Of a DNA stretch of 64,000 nt, positions 9,184 through 17,159 are shown piece by piece (within the stretch, counting starts at the first letter, position 1; every line of letters begins with the position of its first letter). Origin of the DNA: Helicobacter pylori_CU (lineage in GTDB: Bacteria > Campylobacterota > Campylobacteria > Campylobacterales > Helicobacteraceae); NCBI RefSeq assembly GCF_000259235.1, contig NC_017733.1, positions 372,001 to 436,000 on the forward strand. The letters run 5' to 3'. The notes under the pieces are model-generated. The model did not search any database. It was not told the origin of the DNA and saw only the letters and a list, made by a program, of their open reading frames with translations. The position numbers and the translations under genes are program-made.

Positions 9184-9591
9184 TTATTTTAAAAGGAGTG
9201 AATCTTTAGAAATGACGCCATCTATTTGATTTTTAGCGCAAATTTTCCATGACTCTGTATCGTTAAAATCCATAGAAAACAAGATTTTGCTATCTAACAA
9301 GTAATTAGTGGCGTGTTGTTGGGCGAGTATGGCTTGCTTAATATCCTTAAAAATACAATAGAGCGGTTTGAAAGCGTTGAATAAAAAAAAGGTGTTTGTC
9401 TCTATCTTGTGCGATAAAAAGATCACGCTAAAATTGACGCTATTTTTACAGCAATATTGGGCCAATTCCAAATTTTTTGGGTTTGCTTCAAAACACACTA
9501 TATCGTTATTGGTGCTAGAATGAACGCCGTCGGTGTTTTTAATGAAAATAAAACGATCGCTAGGGATTAAAGGGTGTCCTAAAATAAGCAT
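9184..9591 (-). CDS. Hypothetical protein (HP1065-like)
   Basis: 135 residues with no signal peptide or membrane segment. It ends close to tRNA-Ser and starts two bases past the stop of the upstream PP0621-type gene, so it is probably the last gene of the tatB-tatC-queA-rsmG block. Short alternating strands and helices suggest a small alpha/beta fold: DRFIFIKNTDG, FSVIFLSHKIE, QIDGVISKDS. I recognise no family motif. Confidence 0.65.
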   Translation of the reverse strand: MLILGHPLIPSDRFIFIKNTDGVHSSTNNDIVCFEANPKNLELAQYCCKNSVNFSVIFLSHKIETNTFFLFNAFKPLYCIFKDIKQAILAQQHATNYLLDSKILFSMDFNDTESWKICAKNQIDGVISKDSLLLK

Positions 9592-9593
9592 AT

Positions 9594-9824
9594 TTACCCC
9601 TTATTATTCAAACAAGTTTCACTGCAATACGCCACCGCCCCGCTGTAAATAGCATCTTTGCTAGAGACATAGGTTTGGCATTTAGAGCATACAATCATGT
9701 GATCTTCTAATTCTTTGTGGGTTTGTTGCACATAAGAGTGGTTGTCTTTAAGGGGTTTTTGTCTCAAAAACAAACGCCATAAAACCCACACGATAATGAG
9801 TAGGGGGATTAAAATTCTTAACAT
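9594..9824 (-). CDS. PP0621-type small membrane-anchored zinc-ribbon-like protein (HP1064-like)
   Basis: 76 residues from the ATG at 9824. I chose this start because it overlaps the rsmG stop by seven bases and puts the membrane segment (residues 3-16) at the N-terminus; a longer frame is open upstream to 9875. Two Cys pairs (CSKCQ, and SETC after YCS) form a small metal-ribbon-like module. This layout matches the PP0621 family of unknown function. It is probably held to the inner membrane with its ribbon in the cytosol. Confidence 0.7.
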   Translation of the reverse strand: MLRILIPLLIIVWVLWRLFLRQKPLKDNHSYVQQTHKELEDHMIVCSKCQTYVSSKDAIYSGAVAYCSETCLNNKG

Positions 9825-10354
9825 AAACTTTCCTTTGATTTGTAAAAATAAACACGCTTTTGATGCATAAAGCATTCATTGTCTTTACAAGCGATTTCAT
9901 CTTTTAACTGCTCGCCTTTATAGAATAAAAAATACCCCTTATCTTTTAGGAAGCGTTGGCTTTTTTCTATCAAAAAAGAAGAGCTAGCGACCGCTCTAGA
10001 AGTGATTAAATCCACTTGTAAAAGATTTTGATAATCTTCTAAACGCTTTTTAATGATTTCAATGTTTTTTAAAGGCAAAACGCTTTTAAGGTAATTTAAA
10101 AAAGCCGCTCTTTTTATTCTTGGCTCTAAAAGAATGAATTGTGTTTCCGGTTTTTCAAGGGCTAAAGGGATAGCAGGAAGTCCCGCCCCGCTCCCAATAT
10201 CCAAGCAGCTTTTAAAATCTTTGATAAATTCTAAGGGCTTTAGAGCGTCTGTGATCTGGGGTTCTAACTCGCTTAAATTTCTCGCGCCGCTCAAGTTGTG
10301 CGTTTGATTCCATTCTAAAAGGATGCGCACATAATCTTGCAATAAGGGGTTCAT
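9818..10354 (-). CDS. rsmG: RsmG, 16S rRNA m7G527 methyltransferase
   Basis: 178 residues. The SAM motif SCLDIGSGAGLPAIPLA (about residues 48-64) and ITSRAVAS (about 117-124) are the GidB/RsmG signatures. It methylates G527 of 16S rRNA. The start overlaps the queA stop by four bases and the end overlaps the PP0621-type gene. It is slightly short for the family but complete. Confidence 0.93.
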   Translation of the reverse strand: MNPLLQDYVRILLEWNQTHNLSGARNLSELEPQITDALKPLEFIKDFKSCLDIGSGAGLPAIPLALEKPETQFILLEPRIKRAAFLNYLKSVLPLKNIEIIKKRLEDYQNLLQVDLITSRAVASSSFLIEKSQRFLKDKGYFLFYKGEQLKDEIACKDNECFMHQKRVYFYKSKESLC

Positions 10355-11388
10355 AAAATCAGCATCCCATCGCCATAAGAATAAAAACGATACTTCTTTT
10401 CTATGGCTATTTTGTAGATTTCTTTGGTTTTTTCTAAGCCTATCATTGCGCTCACAAGCATTAAAAGGCTTGATTTGGGCAAATGGAAATTAGTGAGCAA
10501 ATGATTAACATATTGAATAGGGTTAGCAAGATGCAAGAATATGTCGCATTCAAACGATTCTTGATTAGGGTTTTTTAAGCGTTTGAAGTATTCCACGCTC
10601 CTTAAAGCGGTCGTGCCGATGCATAAAATCTCTTGGGATTCTTGCAAAATTTCTTGGCTCTTTTTGGGAATGCGTAAAACTTCTGTATGGATTTGATGCT
10701 CTCTAATATCTTTAGTTTCTATGCCAAGAAAAGTCCCAGCCCCCACATGCAAGGTTAAAAAAGCGTGCTTGAAATCTTTCAATAATTTTTCTAAGGTATT
10801 TTGAGAAAAATGCAATGACGCTGTAGGGGCAGCCACCGCGCCAATGTGTTTAGCGAACACGCTCTGGTATTCATGCGCATCCAAACTTTCATCGGCTCTT
10901 TTAATATAAGGAGGTAAGGGCATATGCCCGTATTGCTCTAAAAACTTTAAGATATTTTCTTGATTTAAGGGGGTTTGATTGTCATAAAAAGCGATCAAGC
11001 GCTGGCCGTTATGAAGCAATTCCAAAACTTCAGCGTAATAATTTGCATCAAAAAAGATCTTATCCCCCACTTTGATCTTACCCTTGATTTGAGTTAAAGC
11101 GGTATTGTCTTTAAAAAAGCGGTGGAAAAACACTTCGGTCGTTTTTGATGGCAAAAAGGCATGCTTAGATCCAAAAAGCCTGGCCTTCATCACTTTAGTG
11201 TCGTTCAACACAATAAGGGCGTTTTTAGGGAAAAAATCTAAAACATGCTCAAAAGTGGTGTGCGTGATTGTTTGCGAACGCCTTTCATAGACGAGCAATT
11301 TAGCCTTTTCTTTGGGCAAAACGGGGTAGCTTGCGATCAATTCCTTAGGCAAACAATAATCATAGCTTTCTAAATCAAATTCTTTCAA
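10351..11388 (-). CDS. queA: QueA, tRNA preQ1(34) S-adenosylmethionine ribosyltransferase-isomerase
   Basis: 345 residues, full length. Family blocks are clear: the N-terminal DYCLPKELIASYP, the central GAVAAPTASLHFS and the C-terminal YVNHLLTNFHLPKSSLLMLV. The enzyme transfers the ribosyl part of SAM to preQ1 at the wobble base, making epoxyqueuosine. It starts immediately after tatC ends and overlaps rsmG by four bases. Confidence 0.96.
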   Translation of the reverse strand: MKEFDLESYDYCLPKELIASYPVLPKEKAKLLVYERRSQTITHTTFEHVLDFFPKNALIVLNDTKVMKARLFGSKHAFLPSKTTEVFFHRFFKDNTALTQIKGKIKVGDKIFFDANYYAEVLELLHNGQRLIAFYDNQTPLNQENILKFLEQYGHMPLPPYIKRADESLDAHEYQSVFAKHIGAVAAPTASLHFSQNTLEKLLKDFKHAFLTLHVGAGTFLGIETKDIREHQIHTEVLRIPKKSQEILQESQEILCIGTTALRSVEYFKRLKNPNQESFECDIFLHLANPIQYVNHLLTNFHLPKSSLLMLVSAMIGLEKTKEIYKIAIEKKYRFYSYGDGMLIL

Positions 11389-12123
11389 CTAATTCTCTTT
11401 GGTGTCATTTTCGTTGTTATTTTCGTTATCTTTGGGAGCCGGATTGACCATTTTGGCGATTAAAATAGAAAGCCCATAAAGCCCCACTAAGGGCAATGCC
11501 ATAAAGATTTGACTCACCACATCAGGAGGAGTGATAATGGCTGCTACAATAAAAATCACTACAATAGCGTATTTGAAATACGCTTTCAAACTCGCATTGG
11601 TAATCAAGCCCACTTTAGCTAAAAAATACGCCAAAACAGGTAATTCAAACGCCACGCCAAAGCCTAAAATCAAGCGCGTGAAAAAGCTCACGTAACTGGA
11701 CGCAGAAATATTGGCCGCAAAGACATCGCTCCCAAAAGTGGCCAAGTATTCAATGATGAAAGGGAACACCACATAATAAGAAAACGCTGCCCCAATCAAA
11801 AACATCCCACTCCCAAAAAACACAAAAGGCAAAATCACTTTTTTTTCATTCTTATAAAGCCCTGGAGCGATAAAAAGCCACAATTGCCAAAAAATAATGG
11901 GCATGGAAATGACGATAGCGGCTGAAAAACTGATTTTAACCGCTACCATGACCCCTTCAATAGGGGAGAGCTGAATGAGCGTGCCTTTATAAGAATTTTT
12001 AACAAATTCAAAAATATTTTTCCAAAAATGAAAGCACCCCAAAAACGCCACTAAAATCGTTCCTACAGAAACCATCAAACGCTTTCTTAATTCCTGTAAA
12101 TGCGGTTTTAAATCTTCAAACAT
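11389..12123 (-). CDS. tatC: TatC, twin-arginine translocase core subunit
   Basis: 244 residues with six membrane segments. The conserved N-terminal block LQELRKRLMVS is present, and the periplasmic loop region carries FIAPGLYKNEKK, a TatC hallmark. TatC with TatB binds twin-arginine signal peptides of folded exported proteins. A charged Asn/Glu-rich C-terminal tail extends beyond the last membrane segment. It overlaps tatB by eight bases. Confidence 0.96.
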   Translation of the reverse strand: MFEDLKPHLQELRKRLMVSVGTILVAFLGCFHFWKNIFEFVKNSYKGTLIQLSPIEGVMVAVKISFSAAIVISMPIIFWQLWLFIAPGLYKNEKKVILPFVFFGSGMFLIGAAFSYYVVFPFIIEYLATFGSDVFAANISASSYVSFFTRLILGFGVAFELPVLAYFLAKVGLITNASLKAYFKYAIVVIFIVAAIITPPDVVSQIFMALPLVGLYGLSILIAKMVNPAPKDNENNNENDTKEN

Positions 12124-12595
12124 GCTTTTTTTCTTTGTCGTGTTCTTTAGGGTTGTTGGTTAATAATTCTGCTTTTTTGAGAGATTCATCGCTTGAAACT
12201 TCTTTATTTAAGGCTTCTTCATTGGAAACTTCTTCATTTAAATGGTTAGGGATTGTGTTGGTTTCTAAACTGCGTTTATAATCTTGCATCAAATCCTGAA
12301 TGCTTTTAATCTCATTTTCTGCAGTTACTTTAGCGTCTTCTAATTCTTCAATCTTAACGCCCTTAAGACTCTCCACTTTGTTTTCAAAGAGTTTTTGATA
12401 CTCTAGGGTTTCTTTTTTGATTTCTTCAATATTGATTTCTTTATCTAAAGTGTCCTTAGCGTCATTGAGCGTTTTTTTAACCGCGCGAAAAAATTTCACT
12501 ATATCCACGACAGCTTGAGGGAATTTTTCTGGCCCTAAAAAAATAATCGCTACAACCAACACCACAAGGATTTCAAAAAAGCCCATGCCAAACAT
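12116..12595 (-). CDS. tatB: TatB, twin-arginine translocase subunit
   Basis: 159 residues. A short N-terminal membrane segment (about 5-20) includes FLGPEKFP, the TatA/B hinge, followed by an amphipathic helix and a long, highly acidic coiled tail with repeated NEE/SDE blocks. The long tail and pairing with tatC support TatB over TatA. It is the first gene of a minus-strand run that continues through tatC, queA and rsmG. Confidence 0.93.
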   Translation of the reverse strand: MFGMGFFEILVVLVVAIIFLGPEKFPQAVVDIVKFFRAVKKTLNDAKDTLDKEINIEEIKKETLEYQKLFENKVESLKGVKIEELEDAKVTAENEIKSIQDLMQDYKRSLETNTIPNHLNEEVSNEEALNKEVSSDESLKKAELLTNNPKEHDKEKKHV

Positions 12596-12661
12596 AATAA
12601 TCTACTTTCACACCCTTTAAATTTTATCGTTATTGTAGTGTAATTTTCTTTCTAAACAAGA

Positions 12662-13672
12662 TTAAAATAAAGTTTGAGACTTTAAAGTGGGGATTTTTAA
12701 AAGCGCATGGGTTTTAGGCGTGGCGATCCTGCCTTTAGCGGTGCGCTCTAAATAACCATTAGCGAGTAAAAAAGGCTCAATCACGTCTTCAATCGTACCT
12801 TCATCTTCTCTCATAGACGCTGCAATCGTGTTCAAACCCACCGGTCGTCCTTGAGCGTTAGCCAACAAAGATAAATACGCCAAATCCGCTTCATCAAAGC
12901 CTAATTCATTCACGCCTAATTCATTCAAAGCATGCAAAGTGATGTTTAAATCCATTAAGCTTGAATTTTTGACTAGCGCAAAATCGCGCACCCTTTTTAA
13001 AAGCCTTAAAGCGATCCTTGGCGTGCCTCTACTCCTTTTAGCGATTTCATCAGCGCTTTCTTCTTTGATGTCTTGGTTGAGTTTGGCAGCGGCTTTTTTG
13101 ATGATGAGAGAAAGTTCGCTAGGGCTATAAAATTGCATCCTAAAACTCATGCCAAATCTGTCTCTTAAGGGGTTAGAGAGCATTCCGGCTCTAGTGGTAG
13201 CGCCGATGAGGGTGAAAGGGGGTAAATCAATCTTAATGGTTTGAGCGGCTGGGCCTGAGCCTATGATAATATCCAATCTAAAATCTTCCATAGCCGGGTA
13301 TAAAACCTCTTCAATCGCCGGGCTAAGTCGGTGGATTTCATCAATAAAAAGAATGTCTTTAGCTTGCAAATTCGTCAAAATGGCGGCCAAATCACCGCTT
13401 TTTTCTATCATGGGAGCGGCGGTGATTTTGATATTGGTTTCCATTTCTTTAGCGATGATATGGCTGATTGAAGTTTTACCCAAACCGGGTGGGCCAAAAA
13501 AGAGCATGTGATCCAAACTTTCTTGGCGTTTTTTAGCCGCGCAAATAGAAATTTGCAAGTTGCTTTTAATCTTTTCTTGACCGATAAAATCTTCCCAAAG
13601 ATTAGGGCGCAAACTCACTTCTTGAGAAGTTTCAAAATCCAAAGTTTCTAAATTGACTATCCGTTCTTTCAT
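12662..13672 (-). CDS. ruvB: RuvB, Holliday junction branch-migration ATPase
   Basis: 336 residues, full length. Walker A is GPPGLGKTS (about 60-68), Walker B is LFIDEIHR, and sensor I lies in LIGATTRAG. The C-terminal winged-helix DNA-binding domain ends with the RTAKGRIATPKTHALL block. With RuvA it drives branch migration during recombination repair. It starts immediately past the panB gene and precedes tatB by about 65 bases. Confidence 0.97.
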   Translation of the reverse strand: MKERIVNLETLDFETSQEVSLRPNLWEDFIGQEKIKSNLQISICAAKKRQESLDHMLFFGPPGLGKTSISHIIAKEMETNIKITAAPMIEKSGDLAAILTNLQAKDILFIDEIHRLSPAIEEVLYPAMEDFRLDIIIGSGPAAQTIKIDLPPFTLIGATTRAGMLSNPLRDRFGMSFRMQFYSPSELSLIIKKAAAKLNQDIKEESADEIAKRSRGTPRIALRLLKRVRDFALVKNSSLMDLNITLHALNELGVNELGFDEADLAYLSLLANAQGRPVGLNTIAASMREDEGTIEDVIEPFLLANGYLERTAKGRIATPKTHALLKIPTLKSQTLF

Positions 13673-14485
13673 TTAATGATAACTTTCTAATTCGTTAGGG
13701 AAGTTTCCCTTTTTCACATCATCAGCGTATTGTTGAATCGCGTTTTGAACCAATTCTTTCCCCTTAAGGTATTCTCGCACGAATTTAGGCTTAAAACTAT
13801 CAAAAAAGCCTAACATATCGCTCCACACTAAAATCTGCCCGTCGCAATCCTTGCCGCTCCCTATGCCGATCGTGGGGATTTTGATTTTTTGCGTGATTGT
13901 TTGAGCGATAGGGGTGGTTATACCCTCTAAAACCAACAAACCCACCCCAGCTTCTTCCAAACTCAAGGCGTCTTCTAAAAGCTTTTTTTGCTGTTCTTCA
14001 TTTTTGCCCTTAATCTTATAACCTCCATCAAGGCGCACGAATTGAGGCATCAAGCCAATATGCCCTACCACAATAACGCCCTCATTAGTGAGCGTTTTAA
14101 CCAGTTTCGCTTTTTCTTTCCCCCCCTCTAGTTTGATCGCGCTCGCTTGGGTTTTTTTATAAACTCTAATGGCGTTTTTTAGGGCTGTTTTTTCATCTTT
14201 ATAACTTCCAAAGGGCATGTCCGTGATGATAAAAGGAGTCTTAGCGCCTGCGCACACGGCTTTAGTGTGATAGAGCATCATTTTTACACTTGCGCTTAAA
14301 GTGTCGTTTTGGTTGAAAAAACTCATATTCAAACTATCGCCCACTAAAATCACATCCACTAGCGGATCAAATATTTGAGCGAACAGCGCATCATAAGCGG
14401 TAATGGCGATGATTTTTTCTTGATTTTTTTTAGCTTGGAGGTGGTTGAGAGTGATTTTTTTAATTGGGGCGGTTTGCATGCTCAT
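13673..14485 (-). CDS. panB: PanB, 3-methyl-2-oxobutanoate hydroxymethyltransferase
   Basis: 270 residues. Family blocks are present: ITAYDALFAQIFD, the metal-site strand DVILVGDSLNM (about 39-49), DMPFGSY (about 84-90) and IKLEGG (about 117). The enzyme makes ketopantoate from ketoisovalerate and methylene-tetrahydrofolate, the first step to pantothenate and CoA. It opens a minus-strand run into ruvB. A seven-C run at about 14118-14124 lies inside the gene but is short for slippage. Confidence 0.95.
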   Translation of the reverse strand: MSMQTAPIKKITLNHLQAKKNQEKIIAITAYDALFAQIFDPLVDVILVGDSLNMSFFNQNDTLSASVKMMLYHTKAVCAGAKTPFIITDMPFGSYKDEKTALKNAIRVYKKTQASAIKLEGGKEKAKLVKTLTNEGVIVVGHIGLMPQFVRLDGGYKIKGKNEEQQKKLLEDALSLEEAGVGLLVLEGITTPIAQTITQKIKIPTIGIGSGKDCDGQILVWSDMLGFFDSFKPKFVREYLKGKELVQNAIQQYADDVKKGNFPNELESYH

Positions 14486-14585
14486 TAAAAATCCTAAGTG
14501 TTAAATATAGTGGCATTGTAGCATGACTTTATTGGGGTGGGTAAAAATTTTACTCCATTTTAACCGGTCATTTTAATTATTTTAG

Positions 14586-14591
14586 TATAAT
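14586..14591 (+). promoter_or_regulatory. -10 box upstream of the HP1057-1056-1055 genes
   Basis: TATAAT lies 43-48 bases before the TTG start of the first outer-membrane gene, preceded by AT-rich DNA and no clear -35. It probably drives the run of plus-strand genes that follows. Confidence 0.55.
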
Positions 14592-14633
14592 TGAAAGAAA
14601 CTTTTAACAAACAATTCAAGGGATTTAGCGATT

Positions 14634-15356
14634 TTGGGTCTTAAGAAACGAGCTATTTTATGGTCTTTAATGGGGTTTTATGCAGGATTGAGTGCGCTTG
14701 ATTATGACACCCTAGACCCCAAATACTACAAATATATCAAGTATTATAAAGCTTATGAAGATAAAGAAGTTGAGGAATTGATCAGAGACTTAAAAAGGGC
14801 GAACGCTAAAAGCGGGCTTATTTTAGGGATCAATACTGGGTTTTTTTATAACCATGAAATCATGGTCAAAACCAATAGCTCCAGTATCACCGGGAATATT
14901 TTAAATTATTTGTTTGCCTATGGCTTGCGTTTTGGCTATCAAACCTTCAGGCCGTCGTTTTTTGCGCGCTTGGTTAAGCCCAATATCATTGGCAGGCGCA
15001 TTTATATCCAATATTATGGAGGAGCTCCTAAGAAAGCGGGTTTTGGGAGCGTGGGGTTTCAATCGGTCATGCTGAATGGGGATTTTTTATTAGACTTTCC
15101 TTTGCCCTTTGTGGGGAAATACCTTTATATGGGAGGGTATATGGGTTTAGGTTTAGGGGTTGTGGCGCATGGGGTGAATTATACGGCGGAATGGGGGATG
15201 TCTTTTAACGCAGGATTGGCTCTAACGGTATTAGAAAAAAACCGCATTGAATTTGAATTTAAAATTTTGAATAATTTCCCTTTTTTGCAATCTAATTCTT
15301 CAAAAGAGACTTGGTGGGGAGCTATAGCAAGCATTGGGTATCAATATGTGTTCTAA
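14634..15356 (+). CDS. Outer-membrane beta-barrel-like protein, first of three (HP1057-like)
   Basis: 240 residues from a TTG start with AAGGGA upstream. The signal peptide MGLKKRAILWSLMGFYAGLSA is cut near residue 21. The mature protein is Gly/Tyr-rich with alternating strands and ends in YQYVF, a typical outer-membrane terminal strand. The segment SFNAGLALTVLEKNRIEFEFKI aligns with the ends of the next two proteins, so all three look like one paralogous family. Function is unknown. Confidence 0.75.
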   Translation: MGLKKRAILWSLMGFYAGLSALDYDTLDPKYYKYIKYYKAYEDKEVEELIRDLKRANAKSGLILGINTGFFYNHEIMVKTNSSSITGNILNYLFAYGLRFGYQTFRPSFFARLVKPNIIGRRIYIQYYGGAPKKAGFGSVGFQSVMLNGDFLLDFPLPFVGKYLYMGGYMGLGLGVVAHGVNYTAEWGMSFNAGLALTVLEKNRIEFEFKILNNFPFLQSNSSKETWWGAIASIGYQYVF

Positions 15357-16203
15357 AAAAATAAGAAATCTCATTTTATGCTTTGGTTTTATTTTAAGCT
15401 TGCACGCTGAAGAGAATATTGCCAAAGAAAACATGACTGAAACGAACACGACTGAAGAAAATACCCCTAAAGACGCTCCCATTCTTTTGGAAGAAAAACG
15501 CACCCAAACGCTAGAGATTAAAGAAGAAAATGAAGTGGCAAAAAAGATTGATGAAAAAAGCCTGCTTGAAGAAATCCATAAGAAAAAACGCCAGCTTTAC
15601 ATGCTCAAAGGGGAATTGCATGAAAAGAATGAATCCATCTTATTCCAACAAATGGCTAAAAGTAAGAGCGGTTTTTTTATAGGCGTGATCCTTGGCGATA
15701 TAGGGGTTAGCGCTCATTCTTATGAGAAGTTTGAACTTTTAAGCAATATTCAGGCTTCTCCCTTGCTGTATGGTTTAAGGGGCGGGTATCAAAAGTATTT
15801 CGCTAACGGGATTAGCGCCTTACGCTTTTATGGGGAGTATTTAGGGGGGGCGATGAAAGGGTTTAAAAGCGATTCTTTAGCTTCTTATCAAACCGCAAGC
15901 TTGAATATTGATCTATTGATGGATAAGCCTATTGACAAAGAAAAAAGGTTTGCGTTAGGGATATTTGGAGGCGTTGGAGTGGGGTGGAATGGGATGTATC
16001 AAAATTTAAAAGAGGTTAAAGGGTATTCACAGCCTAACGCTTTTGGATTGGTGCTAAATTTAGGGGTGAGCATGACGCTTAACCTCAAACACCGCTTTGA
16101 ATTAGCCTTAAAAATGCCTCCCTTAAAAGAAACTTCGCAAACCTTTTTATATTATTTTAAAAGCACTAATATTTATTATATTAGTTACAACTATTTATTG
16201 TAA
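15346..16203 (+). CDS. Outer-membrane beta-barrel-like protein, second of three (HP1056-like)
   Basis: 285 residues from the ATG at 15346, chosen over the TTG at 15334 because it puts the signal peptide (MCSKKIRNLILCFGFILSLHA) at the N-terminus. It overlaps the previous gene by 11 bases. An acidic, Thr/Glu-rich linker and a coiled-coil-like stretch (about 50-95) precede the barrel. NLGVSMTLNLKHRFELALKMP matches its neighbours. A seven-G run at about 15844-15850 could slip but is short. Role unknown. Confidence 0.7.
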   Translation: MCSKKIRNLILCFGFILSLHAEENIAKENMTETNTTEENTPKDAPILLEEKRTQTLEIKEENEVAKKIDEKSLLEEIHKKKRQLYMLKGELHEKNESILFQQMAKSKSGFFIGVILGDIGVSAHSYEKFELLSNIQASPLLYGLRGGYQKYFANGISALRFYGEYLGGAMKGFKSDSLASYQTASLNIDLLMDKPIDKEKRFALGIFGGVGVGWNGMYQNLKEVKGYSQPNAFGLVLNLGVSMTLNLKHRFELALKMPPLKETSQTFLYYFKSTNIYYISYNYLL

Positions 16204-16211
16204 AGGCTAAA

Positions 16212-17156
16212 ATGTTGAAATTTAAATATGGTTTGATTTATATCGCGCTCATTATAGGACTTCAAGCGACAGATTATGACAATTTAGAAGAAGAAAACCA
16301 ACAATTAGACGAAAAAATAAACCATTTAAAGCAACAGCTCACCGAAAAAGGGGTTTTGCCCAAAGAGATGGATAAGGATAAGTTTGAAGAAGAATATTTA
16401 GAGCGAACTTACCCAAAGATTTCTTCAAAGAAAAGAAAAAAATTACTCAAATCTTTTTCCATAGCCGATGATAAGAGCGGGGTTTTTTTAGGGGGCGGGT
16501 ATGCTTATGGGGGATTTAATCTTTCTTATCAAGGGGAGATGCTAGACAGATATGGCGCGAATGCCCCTAGCGCGTTTAAAAACAATATTAAGATTAACGC
16601 TCCTGTTTCTATGATTAGCGCTAAATTCGGGTATCAAAAATACTTTGTGCCTTATTTTGGGACACGATTTTATGGAGATTTATTGCTTGGGGGAGGGGTG
16701 TTAAAAGAGAATGCAAGCAAGCAATCTGTAGGCTCGTTTTTTTATGTTTTAGGGGCTATGAATACGGATTTGTTGTTTGATATGCCTTTAGATTTTAAAA
16801 CTAAAAAGCATTTTTTAGGCGTTTATGCGGGTTTTGGGATAGGGCTTATGCTTTATCAAGACAAGCCTAATCAAAACGGGAGGGATTTGGTAGTAGGGGG
16901 TTATTCAAGCCCTAATTTTTTATGGAAATCTTTGATTGAAGTGGATTACACTTTTAATGTGGGCGTGAGTTTAACGCTTTATAGGAAACACCGCTTAGAA
17001 ATTGGCACAAAATTACCGATTAGCTATTTGAGAATGGGAGTAGAAGAAGGAGCGATTTATCAAAATAAAGAAAATGATGAACGATTGTTGATTTCGGCTA
17101 ACAACCAGTTCAAGCGATCCAGTTTTTTATTAGTGAATTATGCGTTCATTTTTTGA
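16212..17156 (+). CDS. Outer-membrane beta-barrel-like protein, third of three (HP1055-like)
   Basis: 314 residues. The signal peptide MLKFKYGLIYIALIIGLQAT is followed by a coiled-coil stretch (about 25-48), then a Gly-rich barrel with KFGYQKYFVPYFGTRFYGDLL, closely matching GGYQKYFANGISALRFYGEYL of the upstream gene. NVGVSLTLYRKHRLEIGTKLP and the terminal NYAFIF complete the family pattern. It lies eight bases downstream of HP1056. It is predicted to sit in the outer membrane; partner and ligand are unknown. Confidence 0.75.
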   Translation: MLKFKYGLIYIALIIGLQATDYDNLEEENQQLDEKINHLKQQLTEKGVLPKEMDKDKFEEEYLERTYPKISSKKRKKLLKSFSIADDKSGVFLGGGYAYGGFNLSYQGEMLDRYGANAPSAFKNNIKINAPVSMISAKFGYQKYFVPYFGTRFYGDLLLGGGVLKENASKQSVGSFFYVLGAMNTDLLFDMPLDFKTKKHFLGVYAGFGIGLMLYQDKPNQNGRDLVVGGYSSPNFLWKSLIEVDYTFNVGVSLTLYRKHRLEIGTKLPISYLRMGVEEGAIYQNKENDERLLISANNQFKRSSFLLVNYAFIF

Positions 17157-17159
17157 GGC

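Noticed and set aside
15844..15850. Seven-G run in the HP1056-like gene (also one near 47797)
   Set aside because: Phase-variable tracts in H. pylori are usually longer; at this length slippage should be rare and the frames are intact.
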